The notes: generated by a model from the sequence alone, not told the origin. Shown: positions 51,771 through 62,423, counted from the stretch's first letter. The stretch: DNA of 64,000 bases from Bacteroidales bacterium (GCA_017991835.1 JAGOPY010000006.1:129637-193636), one strand, 5' to 3'. Program-made: numbers and translations.

Positions 51771-54140
51771 ATGAAGTATTACCGATTACTGTTTTTTACT
51801 GCCGCTTTGTTAATTGTTCTGGCGGGCTACGGCCAGACAGAAGAAGAAATAAATACGCCAATCGTGTCGAAGGCGAAGTATTTCGACACAACCCCTCCGT
51901 TGAGGGATATGCCGATTGTCCTGCCGGGTGAACGCGACCGTTCATGGAAAGACGGCATCATACAGAATAAATCCATGGAGGACGAATACAAAAACAGGGA
52001 AGCTGATATTCCGGAAGGATTTGTCGATCCTGTTTTACAGAAAAATTACAGTGCAAACCGCGAAATCAGCGGGCCTGTTGTCAATATGGACGGGATCGGG
52101 AACCTCTGCAGTTGTTATCCTCCCGACACCGACGGGGATGTGGGGCCTAACCATTATTTCCAGATGATCAATCTTTCGTTTGCCATCTGGGATAAACAGG
52201 GGAACCTGCTCTATGGCCCGGTCGACAACAGCACGTTGTGGGATGGCTTTATCGGCCCCTGGACCGGCACGAACGACGGAGATCCTATCGTTCTTTACGA
52301 TGAAATGGCCGACCGATGGATGGCTTCGCAGTTTGCCGTAAATACCAATAACGGTTCCTACTGGCAGCTGATTGCCGTCAGTACCACCCCCGACCCCACC
52401 GGGCCTTATCACCGCTATGCTTTCCAGATGGTAGCCTTTAACGATTATCCGAAACTTTCGGTTTGGCCCGACGGCTATTACGCCACCTGGAACATGTTCG
52501 GAAGCTATACCCGCGTTGGTGTTGCCGCATTTGAGCGTGATGCAATGCTGGCCGGTGATCCCGATGCCCAGATGGTCTATTTCAACCAGCCTTCCGGGAC
52601 CTTCAGCATGCTCCCGGCCGACGTCGACGGAACCCCGCCACCGGAAGATGCTCCCTGCTATTTTGGCTATATCCGGATGTTTTCAACCCAGAACTTTGAG
52701 GTGTATGAATTCGATGTCAACTGGGAATTCCCGAACATGTCGACTTTTACCATGGTCAATTCCATGTCAACAGCCGCTTTCAATCCAAATCTTGACGGGA
52801 TCCCGCAACCTAACACCGGTACGACACTGGATGACCTGGGTATGATGATGATGTTCCGCCTGCAGTACAGGAACTTTGGTTCCTACCAGACGCTGGTGGC
52901 CAACCATTCGGTGAATGCGGGCAGCAACAGGGCCGGGATCCGATGGTATGAGCTGAGAAAAGAGACCGACGACTGGTACATTTACCAGCAGGGGACCTAC
53001 GCTCCGAACGACGGCCAGCACCGCTGGATGGGAAGTATTGCCATGAATGGCAATGGCGATATTGCGCTGGGTTACAGTCTGTCGAGCACTACTACTTATC
53101 CCTCCATTTATTATGTAGGAAGAAGAGCTGATGCTCCACTGGGCGAGATGAACCTGGATGAGGTCAAGATTATGTCGGGTACCGGATCCCAGAGCGGGAT
53201 CAATCGCTGGGGCGATTACAGTTGTTTGTCGGTCGACCCGGTCGATGATACGACCTTTTGGTTTACAACGGAATATAACCGGAATGGATGGAAAACCCGG
53301 ATCGCCTCCTTTGACTTTGGCCCGATTCTGCCACCAACTATTGACGCCGGGCCCAATGACACCATTTGTGAAGATGTCCTGTTTCTTGCCGATGCCAATG
53401 CATCCTACCAGCAGAGCGTCCTGTGGCAGTCGTCCGGAGATGGCTTCTTTCCCGATCCGAATGTCGTGGATGTAACCTATCTCAGGGGTAATGGCGACCT
53501 TGCCAACGGACAGGTGACACTCTGGGCTACGGTGACAGGTTATATCGAAGGCCAGACCGATACGGATTCTGTAACCGTTTATTTTACAAAGACTTCCAAG
53601 GCTTTTGCCGGCCCCGACACGACGATTTGCGACGACGATGTCATCCAGCTCTCCGGTTCGGCCATTTTCCAGGATTCCATCTATTGGACCACCGAAGGCG
53701 ACGGTACATTCGATGATCCGGGGATTTTTACACCGGTTTATACGCCCGGAGCCGAAGATATATCAAAAGGATACGCCTGGTTGAGGTTAACTGCTTATGA
53801 TTCATTGCCCTGTGATAATTCGCACTTCGACAGGGTCAAGATCACTATCGATGAATGTACCGGTATTTCAGAACCGGAAATGGGTAAACTGGGGCTCAGG
53901 GTGGTACCGAACCCGGCCACATCGAGGCTTAATTTCGAAGTAACCGGTATGGAGGCCGGTACTGAAGCCGTGTTAAACCTGACAAACCAGCAAGGCGCAC
54001 CTGTGTTTACCATGAAATTGCCCGCTACCGTAGGTAGTTATTCCAATTCAATGAACACCGTGAATTTCCCGAGAGGGGTTTATTATCTGAAAGTAACCGG
54101 CTTGAAAGAACAGGCTATCCAAAAAGTCATTCTTCAGTAA
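51771..54140 (+). CDS. large T9SS type A cargo
   Basis: 789 residues. Signal peptide (RLLFFTAALLIVLAGYG). Residues ~90-520 are an uncharacterised beta-rich domain (NHYFQMINLSFAIWDKQGNL, later WGDYSCLSVDPVDDTTFW). Two Ig-like repeats begin DAGPNDTICED and FAGPDTTICDDD. The sorting tail runs from LRVVPNPATSRLNFEV to KVILQ. No enzyme motif recognised. It sits between the RseC-like gene and rnfB. Confidence 0.82.
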   Translation: MKYYRLLFFTAALLIVLAGYGQTEEEINTPIVSKAKYFDTTPPLRDMPIVLPGERDRSWKDGIIQNKSMEDEYKNREADIPEGFVDPVLQKNYSANREISGPVVNMDGIGNLCSCYPPDTDGDVGPNHYFQMINLSFAIWDKQGNLLYGPVDNSTLWDGFIGPWTGTNDGDPIVLYDEMADRWMASQFAVNTNNGSYWQLIAVSTTPDPTGPYHRYAFQMVAFNDYPKLSVWPDGYYATWNMFGSYTRVGVAAFERDAMLAGDPDAQMVYFNQPSGTFSMLPADVDGTPPPEDAPCYFGYIRMFSTQNFEVYEFDVNWEFPNMSTFTMVNSMSTAAFNPNLDGIPQPNTGTTLDDLGMMMMFRLQYRNFGSYQTLVANHSVNAGSNRAGIRWYELRKETDDWYIYQQGTYAPNDGQHRWMGSIAMNGNGDIALGYSLSSTTTYPSIYYVGRRADAPLGEMNLDEVKIMSGTGSQSGINRWGDYSCLSVDPVDDTTFWFTTEYNRNGWKTRIASFDFGPILPPTIDAGPNDTICEDVLFLADANASYQQSVLWQSSGDGFFPDPNVVDVTYLRGNGDLANGQVTLWATVTGYIEGQTDTDSVTVYFTKTSKAFAGPDTTICDDDVIQLSGSAIFQDSIYWTTEGDGTFDDPGIFTPVYTPGAEDISKGYAWLRLTAYDSLPCDNSHFDRVKITIDECTGISEPEMGKLGLRVVPNPATSRLNFEVTGMEAGTEAVLNLTNQQGAPVFTMKLPATVGSYSNSMNTVNFPRGVYYLKVTGLKEQAIQKVILQ

Positions 54141-54255
54141 ACAGAAAATAATAATTGGATAAACCGGGCAATATGCAGGATCATCCGACTTAAAAATGAT
54201 TAAGATTCAATAATTTAGACGGTTTCTAAATTTTTACAGGAACCCCGTGATTTTC

Positions 54256-54295
54256 AGAAGCTTCAGGAACAATATTTCTGAAGCTTCTTTTTTTA
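54256..54295 (+). terminator. strong intrinsic terminator before the rnf operon
   Basis: Perfect 11-bp stem AGAAGCTTCAG (54256-54266) / CTGAAGCTTCT (54278-54288), 11-nt loop, then a run of six T. It isolates the rnf operon from the cargo gene. Confidence 0.9.
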
Positions 54296-54350
54296 TCTTA
54301 TAAAATAGTAATAATCAGTATTTTATACCCAATCCGATTTTCGATCCTTA

Positions 54351-54383
54351 TTGTTACTGTTTTCACAATTGTTTTTACATTTG
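54351..54383 (+). promoter_or_regulatory. probable promoter of the rnf operon
   Basis: TTG (54351-54353), 22 nt, TACATTTG (54376-54383) plus C. It lies between the terminator and rnfB, giving a leader of ~50 nt, longer than most in this window. Confidence 0.58.
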
Positions 54384-54442
54384 CTCATCCTAAACCGGCC
54401 TTAAGCCCTTAATGCGTAAGGCAGTATTAAAAAGAGAACAAA

Positions 54443-55405
54443 GTGAACAGTGTATTGATTTTTGCCGTTGTGTCGCTCAGTGCGATTGGTCTTATCTCGG
54501 CGGTAGTCCTCTATTTCATCGCACAAAAGTTCAAAGTGGTCGAAGATCCCCGGATCGGAACCGTAGAAGAGGCTTTACCCGCTGCCAATTGTGGCGGTTG
54601 CGGTTTTGCCGGCTGCCGGAACTTTGCCGAGGCGCTTGTGAAGAAAGCCGATGATGAGAAGTCGCTTGAAGGATTGAACTGCCCGGTAGGCGGAGCAGAG
54701 GTCATGAAAAAAGTCGCGGCTGTTCTGGAGCTGGAAGCGGTGGAAACAGAACCAATGATCGCCGTTGTGCGTTGCCAGGGTTCGTATAAAAACGCCCCGT
54801 CGAAGGTCAGATATGAAGGCGCCGCAACGTGTGCTTTTGCCCATAACCTGTATGCCGGCACGAGCGGCTGTGCCTATGGCTGCCTCGGCCTGGGAGACTG
54901 TGTGACTGCCTGCATCTTTGATGCCATTCATATGGACCCGGAAACCGGCCTGCCGGTTGTTAACGACAAGTGCACAGCCTGCGGCGCATGCGTGAAAGCC
55001 TGCCCGAGGAATATCATCGAGTTGCGCTTCAAAGGCAAAAAAGACCGACGGATTTATGTCGGCTGTGTGAATAAGGAAAAAGGAGGCCCGGCCCGGAAGA
55101 ATTGTACCGTGGCTTGCATCGGATGCGGAAAATGTATGGAAGCCTGCGCTTATGAAGCCATTACACTGGTTGATAACCTGGCATACATCGATTTCGTCAA
55201 ATGCCGCCTTTGCAGGAAATGCGCCCCTGTCTGCCCGACAGATGCTATCCTGGAGATAAATTTTCCCCTTAAAAAAGACAAAGAAGCCGAACCAGCCGGC
55301 GGTAAAAAAGCTACTGTAGAGACGTCCACGGACTCATCTCCGGCGGATGCTGATAAAAAAGCTCCCGCTGAAGGTGATGGTCTTATTATTTCTGAAAATA
55401 AATAA
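54443..55405 (+). CDS. rnfB: Rnf electron transport complex subunit B
   Basis: 320 residues, GTG start. One N-terminal helix (LIFAVVSLSAIGLISAVVLY), then the [4Fe-4S] motif CGGCGFAGC and three or more ferredoxin-like clusters (CTACGACVKACP, CIGCGKCMEACA, CRLCRKCAPVCP). It takes electrons from ferredoxin. The last ~45 residues are a low-complexity, Lys/Ala/Glu-rich tail. First of rnfBCDGEA. Confidence 0.94.
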   Translation: MNSVLIFAVVSLSAIGLISAVVLYFIAQKFKVVEDPRIGTVEEALPAANCGGCGFAGCRNFAEALVKKADDEKSLEGLNCPVGGAEVMKKVAAVLELEAVETEPMIAVVRCQGSYKNAPSKVRYEGAATCAFAHNLYAGTSGCAYGCLGLGDCVTACIFDAIHMDPETGLPVVNDKCTACGACVKACPRNIIELRFKGKKDRRIYVGCVNKEKGGPARKNCTVACIGCGKCMEACAYEAITLVDNLAYIDFVKCRLCRKCAPVCPTDAILEINFPLKKDKEAEPAGGKKATVETSTDSSPADADKKAPAEGDGLIISENK

Positions 55406-55416
55406 ATATCTGTAGG

Positions 55417-56757
55417 ATGTGTGCATTGAAAACTTTCCGTAATGGAGGAGTTCATCCGCCTGAAAATAAACTTTCGGTAACGAGTGCCATCGAGGTATTT
55501 CCTGTACCAAAGCAGGCCGTCATCCCGGTAAACCAGAACCTTGGAGCCCCTGCCACACCGTTGGTGAACAAAGGCGAAGCCGTTAAGGTGGGGCAACTGA
55601 TCGCCAAAGGCGAATCCTTTATCTCCTCCAATGTCCACTCATCGGTTTCCGGTAAGGTCTTGAAGATCGATGAAATGATCGATCAGACCGGGTTCAGGAA
55701 AAAAGCGATCGTGATCAGCGTTGATGGGGATGAGTGGGATCCATCGATCGACCGGAGCCCGATGTTGAAAAAAGAGATCACGCTGTCGAAGGAGGACATT
55801 GTAAAAAAGATTCACGAAATGGGTATCGTCGGCCTGGGAGGGGCAACTTTTCCCTCACATGTCAAGCTCATGGTACCCGAAGGGAAAAAGCCGGAATACC
55901 TGATCATTAACGGCGTGGAATGCGAACCTTACCTGACAGCCGACCATCGGCTGATGCTGGAAAAAACGGCCGAAATCATTGTGGGTGTCAGGATCCTGAT
56001 GAAAGGATTAGGCGTCGAAAAAGCGATCATCGGTATCGAGAATAATAAGCCCGATGCTATCCGGAAAATGGCGGAGGCTGCCTCCGAATATCCGCAAATC
56101 CTGGTCCAGGGGCTGAAAGTGAAATATCCGCAAGGCGGGGAAAAACAACTGATCAATGCACTTCTTGGCCGTGAAGTTCCTTCGGGTAAGCTTCCGATCG
56201 AGGTAGGATGTGTGGTCAATAATGTCGGAACAGCATTTGCCGTCTATGAAGCCGTTCAGAAGAACAAACCCCTGATCGAGAGGATTGTGACGGTCACCGG
56301 GAAGACTATAGCCCGGCCTTCCAATTACCTGGTACGGATCGGTACCCCGGTGCAGGAGCTTCTACTGTCGGCCCAGGCCGATCTCGACCGCACAGGCAAA
56401 GTGGTCAGCGGCGGACCGATGATGGGGAAAGCCCTGAACTCTCTTGAGGTGCCTGTAGTAAAAGGCACCTCCGGCGTTTTGCTGTTTGCTGAAGAGCACT
56501 CTTCCAGGATCCAGCTACGTGCCTGTATCCGGTGCGGCCGCTGCGTCGGCGTCTGCCCGATGGGCCTGGAACCGGTGCTGCTGGCACAGTATTCCGCCCG
56601 GAGTATGTGGGACAATGCCGAATCCAATTTGATCATGGACTGCATGGAGTGCGGTTCCTGCCATTATACCTGTCCCTCCGGCAGGCCCCTGCTGGATTAT
56701 ATCCGGATGGGCAAGAACAAAGTCGGACAGAATATCAGAAACAGAGGAAAAAAATAA
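55417..56757 (+). CDS. rnfC: Rnf electron transport complex subunit C
   Basis: 446 residues. Peripheral, NAD-side subunit. Early HP-type barrel (NGGVHPPENK), the flavin/NAD region (GLGGATFPSHVKL, INGVECEPYLTADHRLM) and two cluster motifs CIRCGRCVGVCP and CMECGSCHYTCP. 11 bp after rnfB. Confidence 0.95.
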   Translation: MCALKTFRNGGVHPPENKLSVTSAIEVFPVPKQAVIPVNQNLGAPATPLVNKGEAVKVGQLIAKGESFISSNVHSSVSGKVLKIDEMIDQTGFRKKAIVISVDGDEWDPSIDRSPMLKKEITLSKEDIVKKIHEMGIVGLGGATFPSHVKLMVPEGKKPEYLIINGVECEPYLTADHRLMLEKTAEIIVGVRILMKGLGVEKAIIGIENNKPDAIRKMAEAASEYPQILVQGLKVKYPQGGEKQLINALLGREVPSGKLPIEVGCVVNNVGTAFAVYEAVQKNKPLIERIVTVTGKTIARPSNYLVRIGTPVQELLLSAQADLDRTGKVVSGGPMMGKALNSLEVPVVKGTSGVLLFAEEHSSRIQLRACIRCGRCVGVCPMGLEPVLLAQYSARSMWDNAESNLIMDCMECGSCHYTCPSGRPLLDYIRMGKNKVGQNIRNRGKK

Positions 56758-56760
56758 GAT

Positions 56761-57762
56761 ATGAGCTTACTAACCGTATCAGGATCACCGCATATCCATA
56801 GCGACCAGCCGGTTCCGAAAATCATGTACGGCGTGGTGATCGCCATGATCCCGGCCATGCTGGTGTCGTTCTATTTTTTCGGCCTGGGAGCCGCAAAGGT
56901 CATGCTGACCTCGATCCTGGCCTGCCTGTTCTTCGAATGGGTCATCCAGAAATACCTGCTCCGGGGCCCGCTCACGATCAACGACGGCTCTGCCCTGGTG
57001 ACAGGCGTTCTGCTCGCTTTTAACGTGCCGAGCAGCCTCCCGGTCTGGATGACGATCACAGGCGCTTTCGTAGCCATCGCAGTAGCGAAAATGAGCTTCG
57101 GCGGGCTGGGCCAGAACCCGTTCAATCCGGCACTGGTCGGACGTGTCTTCCTGCTGATGTCGTTTCCGGTGCAGATGACAACGTGGCCCATTCCCAAGCC
57201 GCTTTTTGGCGGGACAGCCGTCACGGATGCCATCTCAGGCCCTACCACCCTGGGAATCGTCAAGGAAGGGCTGGATGCCGGCAAAACCGTGTCGGAACTG
57301 CTGCCGCAATTACCCACCTATGCCGGCGAACTGCTTGGAAACCAGGGAGGATCGCTCGGTGAGGTTTCCGCAATCGCCTTGCTGATCGGAGCAGCCTGGA
57401 TGTTCTGGAAAAAGATCATCACCTGGCACATCCCGGTGTCGTATATTCTTGCGGTGGTGATCTTCTCCGGCATTTTCTGGCTTATCAACCCGGAGCAGTA
57501 TCTCGATCCGGTGTTTCACCTGATCACGGGCGGCATGATGCTCGGTGTTTTTTACATGGCTACCGATATGGTCTCATCTCCTATCAATACCAAAGGCATG
57601 CTGATCTTCGGAGCGGGATGCGGAATACTGACCATGATCATCAGGCTTTGGGGAGGCTATCCGGAAGGAGTCTCCTTCGCCATCCTCATCATGAATGCGT
57701 TTACGCCGCTGATCAACAGGAGCTTTAAACCGAGAAGGTTCGGAGTGGTCAAACCCAGCTAA
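56761..57762 (+). CDS. rnfD: Rnf electron transport complex subunit D
   Basis: 333 residues, membrane protein with about nine helices. The motif TDAISGPTTL contains the Thr that carries covalent FMN in this family; DGSALVTGVLLAFNVPS, FNPALVGRVFLL and YMATDMVSSP are conserved. Ion-pumping core with G, E and A. Confidence 0.95.
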   Translation: MSLLTVSGSPHIHSDQPVPKIMYGVVIAMIPAMLVSFYFFGLGAAKVMLTSILACLFFEWVIQKYLLRGPLTINDGSALVTGVLLAFNVPSSLPVWMTITGAFVAIAVAKMSFGGLGQNPFNPALVGRVFLLMSFPVQMTTWPIPKPLFGGTAVTDAISGPTTLGIVKEGLDAGKTVSELLPQLPTYAGELLGNQGGSLGEVSAIALLIGAAWMFWKKIITWHIPVSYILAVVIFSGIFWLINPEQYLDPVFHLITGGMMLGVFYMATDMVSSPINTKGMLIFGAGCGILTMIIRLWGGYPEGVSFAILIMNAFTPLINRSFKPRRFGVVKPS

Positions 57763-57773
57763 ATCACACTGTC

Positions 57774-58346
57774 ATGGCTAAGAAAGAATCATCGTTAAAA
57801 AATATGATCATCTCCCTGGTGTCGATTTCCTTTATCGCATCGCTGGCGTTGGGGGGTGTATATCTGGTCACAAAAGATCCTATCGCACTGGCAGCCAGGG
57901 CCAAGCAGGAAAACGCCATCAAAGAGGTTGTCCCTGAATTTGATAGCCTGTATTCCTTCAAAATCATGCCGGATAACGGCAAAGATTCAATTACCATCAA
58001 CGAAGCGTATAAGGCGGGAACGCTGGTGGGTACGGCTGTCGGAACCTATTCCAGCAAAGGATACGATGCTACGCAGATCCAGATCATGGTCGGTTTTCTT
58101 CCGGATGGATCAATAAATAACATATCTGTTGTACAGCAAAAAGAGACGCCCGGGCTGGGGACGAAAATGAAGGAACCGAAGTTCAAGGATCAGTTCAATA
58201 AGAAGAATCCCGCTTCATATAGCTTAAAAGTAAAGAAAGACGGGGGACAGGTTGATGCCATCACCGCTGCCACAATCAGTTCGAGGGCATTCTGCGATGC
58301 GGTCGACAGGGCCTACAGGAATTATCAGAAGAAAGGAGGGAATTAA
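57774..58346 (+). CDS. rnfG: Rnf electron transport complex subunit G
   Basis: 190 residues. One N-terminal helix (~12-32) and a periplasmic FMN-binding domain with KETPGLGTKMKEP and VDAITAATISSRAF, where the Thr of the (S/T)(G/A)AT motif binds FMN covalently. Ends 1 bp before rnfE. Confidence 0.94.
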   Translation: MAKKESSLKNMIISLVSISFIASLALGGVYLVTKDPIALAARAKQENAIKEVVPEFDSLYSFKIMPDNGKDSITINEAYKAGTLVGTAVGTYSSKGYDATQIQIMVGFLPDGSINNISVVQQKETPGLGTKMKEPKFKDQFNKKNPASYSLKVKKDGGQVDAITAATISSRAFCDAVDRAYRNYQKKGGN

Positions 58347-58347
58347 A

Positions 58348-58932
58348 ATGAACCAGCTAAAGAATTTCACCAAAGGATTTATAAAGGATAACCCGATCCT
58401 TGTGCTGCTGCTGGGGATGTGCCCCACGCTGGCCGTTACCACCTCTGCTATTAATGGCCTGGGAATGGGACTGGCTACGACATTTGTCCTGGTTGGTTCA
58501 AACGTTGTGGTATCTGCCGTTAAATCAACGATACCCGATAAGGTAAGGATACCTTCGTTCATCGTGATCATTGCATCCTTTGTAACCATTGTACAATTGG
58601 TGATGCAGGCGTACACACCTTCTCTATACGATGCCCTGGGTATCTTTATCCCGCTGATCGTGGTGAACTGCATCGTGCTGGGCCGCGCTGAGGCATTTGC
58701 CTCAAAGAATAGTGTTTATTCCTCTTTTATCGACGGTCTTGGGATGGGACTCGGGTTCACAATGGCTTTATTTATCCTGGGCTCTGTCAGGGAAGCCCTG
58801 GGAAATGCTTCCATCATGGGATATAAATTTGCCGAAGGCGATGGAATTCTCGTATTCGTATTATCACCGGGGGCCTTCCTCGCTCTTGGATATTTCATCG
58901 CACTGATGAACAGAATTAAAAAAACCGCGTAA
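58348..58932 (+). CDS. rnfE: Rnf electron transport complex subunit E
   Basis: 194 residues from ATG 58348 (NQLKNFTKGFIKDNPILVLL); the frame is open further back to 58252 inside rnfG but this start fits the family. Six helices; GLGMGLATTFVLVGSN and NCIVLGRAEAFASKN with the single family Cys are present. Paralogue of RnfA. Confidence 0.95.
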   Translation: MNQLKNFTKGFIKDNPILVLLLGMCPTLAVTTSAINGLGMGLATTFVLVGSNVVVSAVKSTIPDKVRIPSFIVIIASFVTIVQLVMQAYTPSLYDALGIFIPLIVVNCIVLGRAEAFASKNSVYSSFIDGLGMGLGFTMALFILGSVREALGNASIMGYKFAEGDGILVFVLSPGAFLALGYFIALMNRIKKTA

Positions 58933-58943
58933 AGACCTGAATT

Positions 58944-59516
58944 ATGGAATACTTTGTTATAATTATTTCAGCCATTTTCGTTTCCAACATTGTCCTCTCG
59001 CAATTTTTGGGAATCTGCCCGTTCCTGGGTGTCAGCGGTAAAGTGTCGACATCGGTCGGGATGAGTGCCGCGGTTGTTTTTGTTATTGTACTGGCTACGA
59101 TTGTTACCTGGCTGGTTTATACATTTGTGTTGATTCCGTTCGGGATCACTTTTCTTCAAACCATCAGTTTTATCCTGGTTATCGCTTTCCTGGTACAAAT
59201 GGTCGAAATCATCCTGAAGAAAATCTCCCCTCCCTTATACCAGGCGCTCGGAATTTACCTACCTTTGATCACGACGAACTGTGCGGTTCTCGGCGTGGCT
59301 TTACTGGTCCATGCCAAAGAGTATAATCTGCTGGAAAGCGTGGTATTCGGAGCGTCAATCGCAGTGGGTTTTGGATTGGCAATCGTCCTTTTTGCGGGCC
59401 TCAGGGAGCATCTTGAACTGATGTCTGTCCCCAAAGGGATGAAGGGCATTCCGATCGCGCTCATTACAGCCGGTATATTGTCGCTTGCATTTATGGGCTT
59501 CAGCGGCCTGGTATAA
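58944..59516 (+). CDS. rnfA: Rnf electron transport complex subunit A
   Basis: 190 residues, six helices. NIVLSQFLGICPFLGVS near the N-terminus and LPLITTNCAVLGVAL carry the two conserved cysteines. Last rnf gene; ftsE starts 6 bp later. Confidence 0.95.
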   Translation: MEYFVIIISAIFVSNIVLSQFLGICPFLGVSGKVSTSVGMSAAVVFVIVLATIVTWLVYTFVLIPFGITFLQTISFILVIAFLVQMVEIILKKISPPLYQALGIYLPLITTNCAVLGVALLVHAKEYNLLESVVFGASIAVGFGLAIVLFAGLREHLELMSVPKGMKGIPIALITAGILSLAFMGFSGLV

Positions 59517-59522
59517 ATTAAA

Positions 59523-60194
59523 ATGAACAACGAAAGGGTAATCTTCTTCCGGGATGTCCCGGTATATCAACGTGATACTATGGTCTTCTCCGGCGCATCG
59601 CTCGAGATCGGACCGGGTGAATTCGTTTACCTGATCGGCAAAACCGGATCGGGAAAAAGTTCCCTGCTGAAAGCAATGTATGCTGAATTGCCTGTCCATC
59701 AGGGTGAAGCTGTTGTTGCCGGATACAGGCTGATCGGCATCAGGAAAAGAGAAATACCCATGCTCCGAAGAAAACTGGGGATCATCTTCCAGGATTTTCA
59801 ATTGTTAAGCGACAGGAATATCAACGATAACCTGATGTTCGTCCTGAAAGCCACCGGATGGCGCAATAAGAAAGAGATGACAGAGCAGGTCAAAGAGGTG
59901 CTGCTGAAAGTCGGACTTGCCACCAAGGGGTTTAAATTTCCGCATCAGCTCTCCGGCGGCGAACAGCAACGCGTGGCCATCGCCCGGTCGCTGCTGAATA
60001 ATCCGGAAGTCATCCTTGCCGATGAACCGACCGGTAACCTCGATCCGGAAACTTCGCGGGAGATCATGAAACTGCTTCGCGATATCAGCCATACCGGCTG
60101 TGCGGTCCTGATGGCCACACATAATTATTTATTACTGAACGAGTTCTCTGCCCGAATTATCCGGTGCGAAGGAGGGAAGATTCACAGCTTGTAA
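59523..60194 (+). CDS. ftsE: cell-division ABC ATPase FtsE
   Basis: 223 residues. Walker [11 protein letters not shown]-loop [10 protein letters not shown], signature [17 protein letters not shown], Walker [13 protein letters not shown] and the H-loop MATHN. In the divisome it works with FtsX in activating peptidoglycan hydrolases. It is directly behind rnfA and may be read from the rnf promoter; no ftsX is nearby. Its 3' end overlaps the convergent gene by 13 bp. Confidence 0.88.
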   Translation: MNNERVIFFRDVPVYQRDTMVFSGASLEIGPGEFVYLIGKTGSGKSSLLKAMYAELPVHQGEAVVAGYRLIGIRKREIPMLRRKLGIIFQDFQLLSDRNINDNLMFVLKATGWRNKKEMTEQVKEVLLKVGLATKGFKFPHQLSGGEQQRVAIARSLLNNPEVILADEPTGNLDPETSREIMKLLRDISHTGCAVLMATHNYLLLNEFSARIIRCEGGKIHSL

Positions 60195-61315
60195 ATCAGA
60201 TCGATAAGCTTCTTTCCGTTTTCCGTATTGTCGTACAGTTTTTTAAGTTCATTGGCCCTGCCGGCAGCTACATCCAGGGTGAATTCCTGATCGAATAGCG
60301 CCGCCAGCCGGTTCTTCAGCTCAGCTGCCGTGTTGCCCGATTCACATAAATTCTCCAGCGATGTCCCCTTGATCATCGCCTCATTGACCAGGCAAAACCG
60401 GCCATTGTAAAGAGTGTTCAAAAGTTTGAGCTTCAGTCCGGTGGCCTGGAATGTGACCAGGATATTGACATGCGCATTCCGGATAAGATCGAACATTTTC
60501 TCATCATCCGGATTGGCAATCAGCATTACATTCGGATAAAGCTCCGTCATCCGCCTGAACCTTTCCCGGGGTTTCATCCCGGCAATGATGAGCGGAACCG
60601 CTGTATCATTGAATACTCTGGTGATCAGGTAGGTGGCAGCGTATTCATTTTCAGGAACTTCAATATTGCCATGATACAATGCATAATCCCCTTTTCCCGG
60701 TAAAATGGCAACCTCGTCGTTGGCGTGAAAACTGGGCAGGTGAAATATAGGCTTTCCGGGAAAATGCTTCTGCAGGTATTCGGTATCGTGTTGTGAAACG
60801 GCCAGCATAAGCGAAGCATGGTGCAGGACTTTCTGGAAAAGCCTGAGTTTCGCACTGGCCATCAGAAAATACAACCTGTTCCGCAGGTTGGCATCCACTT
60901 TGAAGAGATTGAAATAATACCGGTGTTCGATATTGCTCTCCCGGTAAACTTTTATCCTTCCTGCCAGCCTGCGGTCATCAAGGTAATAACAGCTATGCAG
61001 TCCTTCGAAAAGTATCGGGTGATTGTCTTCTAATAGATTGGCAATCAGCTCTTCCGATTTGCGGGAAGAGACGATATACGGAGCCAGGCTCAGCATAGAT
61101 TTTAATCCCGTTTTTCGGGGATAGTAATGGACCTCCTCACAATAACGATCCAACTCCGGTGTACGATCCCTTCCGGGGTATTCAAAACAATGCAGATGAA
61201 CCCGGATGCCCAGCCGGTGCAGGGTTTTTATCTTGTAGAATACGTCAATGACTCCGCCGTAATTCGGAGGATAAGGAATGTCGAATGAAATGATATGAAG
61301 ATGCTTATCCGGCAT
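60182..61315 (-). CDS. glycosyltransferase, GT-B fold
   Basis: 377 residues from ATG 61315 ([20 protein letters not shown]); the open frame goes back to 61405 within the upstream gene. GT4-like: [10 protein letters not shown] glycine loop, [16 protein letters not shown] and the C-terminal donor site ([20 protein letters not shown]). Unusual in having no clear EX7E motif. It overlaps the next upstream glycosyltransferase by 11 bp. Confidence 0.78.
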   Translation of the reverse strand: MPDKHLHIISFDIPYPPNYGGVIDVFYKIKTLHRLGIRVHLHCFEYPGRDRTPELDRYCEEVHYYPRKTGLKSMLSLAPYIVSSRKSEELIANLLEDNHPILFEGLHSCYYLDDRRLAGRIKVYRESNIEHRYYFNLFKVDANLRNRLYFLMASAKLRLFQKVLHHASLMLAVSQHDTEYLQKHFPGKPIFHLPSFHANDEVAILPGKGDYALYHGNIEVPENEYAATYLITRVFNDTAVPLIIAGMKPRERFRRMTELYPNVMLIANPDDEKMFDLIRNAHVNILVTFQATGLKLKLLNTLYNGRFCLVNEAMIKGTSLENLCESGNTAAELKNRLAALFDQEFTLDVAAGRANELKKLYDNTENGKKLIDLIYKL

Positions 61316-62423
61316 ATTTTGAATAAACATTGACCAGAACCTGCTTTTCTTTTTCCCAGCATAATTCCGAAGCGGCAAATTTAAGGTTTTCTTTCCATTG
61401 CGCAACGCGTTCGGGGTTACCCGTCATATCCTTCATCCGGGCGGCTATATTCACGGGATTGTGATCGGGGATCAGCATGCCGATATCGTATGCTGTGACT
61501 ACCCGGCTGATTTCGGGAAGGGGTGATGCCAGCACCGGCACCCGCGCCTGGATATAGTCGAAGAGCTTATTCGGCAGGCTGTAACGGTAATTGATGTTGG
61601 TGTCTTTATCCAGTGTCAGGCCGATGTCGGCATGAACCGTATAGCGGTATAGCTCATCCGGGGCCAGGCGTGGGATAAAGTGCACCTTTCCCCGAACCGG
61701 GGGTAAACCGGCAAGTTTTTTTAAAGCATCGATGACATCCCCTCCGCCAATGATCAGCAATATTGCGTCGTCGATATATTCCATCGCTGCAATCGCTTCT
61801 TCGGCTCCGCGCTGAATATTGATCCCGGCCCCCTGCAACAGGATGATCTTTTTGTCTTCCGGTAACCCGAGCTCACTCCTCGTCTTTTCAATCCTGTATT
61901 CCCTGGCAAACGGAACATTCCTGGCCACTTTGATTTCAACACCGTAAAGGTCTGCGAAGATCTTTGCCAGTGATCCGTTAACGGTGAAAACATCCTTCAG
62001 CCGGGGAAATATCATTCTTTCGATTGATTTCCAGATTCTTTTCACCGTTTTCCGACCCGCCAGTTCAGGTACCTCCGTGAAATGTTCATGGCTGTCGTAA
62101 ACAACTGGAATATGTTTTAATTTGGAGATGAGATAATTAGGCAATAAGGTGTCGAGGTCGTTTGAAACCAGGAGCGCTTCTTTGTGAAACAGCAGGAACA
62201 GGAGGAGCCGCAAATTGTACTCGGCATAGAAAAGAGGCCCTTTTTCCGTCAGTAGTCTCATCCGGGTCTGGCGGTAGGGCTTTCCGGCCAGAGGGATGGA
62301 GTCCCTTTTTTGCCGGCCGACCAGGTGCACCCGGAATCCCATTTCTGCCAGGGTACGGCAGGTCCGCTCGACCCGCTGATCGGTGCTGAGATCATTGATT
62401 ACCGATACGATGACTCTCTTCAA
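61305..62423 (-). CDS. glycosyltransferase, GT4-like
   Basis: 372 residues. Starts [20 protein letters not shown], has [17 protein letters not shown] and a C-terminal [20 protein letters not shown] donor-site motif. Probably first of a two-gene operon for a surface or cell-wall sugar. A near-match -7 box (TATTTTCG) lies at 62458-62465. Confidence 0.83.
   Translation of the reverse strand: MKRVIVSVINDLSTDQRVERTCRTLAEMGFRVHLVGRQKRDSIPLAGKPYRQTRMRLLTEKGPLFYAEYNLRLLLFLLFHKEALLVSNDLDTLLPNYLISKLKHIPVVYDSHEHFTEVPELAGRKTVKRIWKSIERMIFPRLKDVFTVNGSLAKIFADLYGVEIKVARNVPFAREYRIEKTRSELGLPEDKKIILLQGAGINIQRGAEEAIAAMEYIDDAILLIIGGGDVIDALKKLAGLPPVRGKVHFIPRLAPDELYRYTVHADIGLTLDKDTNINYRYSLPNKLFDYIQARVPVLASPLPEISRVVTAYDIGMLIPDHNPVNIAARMKDMTGNPERVAQWKENLKFAASELCWEKEKQVLVNVYSKYAG

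Larger units (their letters stand above)
54141..54442. other. 302-bp gap before rnfB
   Basis: Holds the terminator of the upstream cargo gene (54256-54295) and the probable rnf promoter (54351-54383), plus ~110 bp of AT-rich sequence without recognised signals. Confidence 0.75.
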
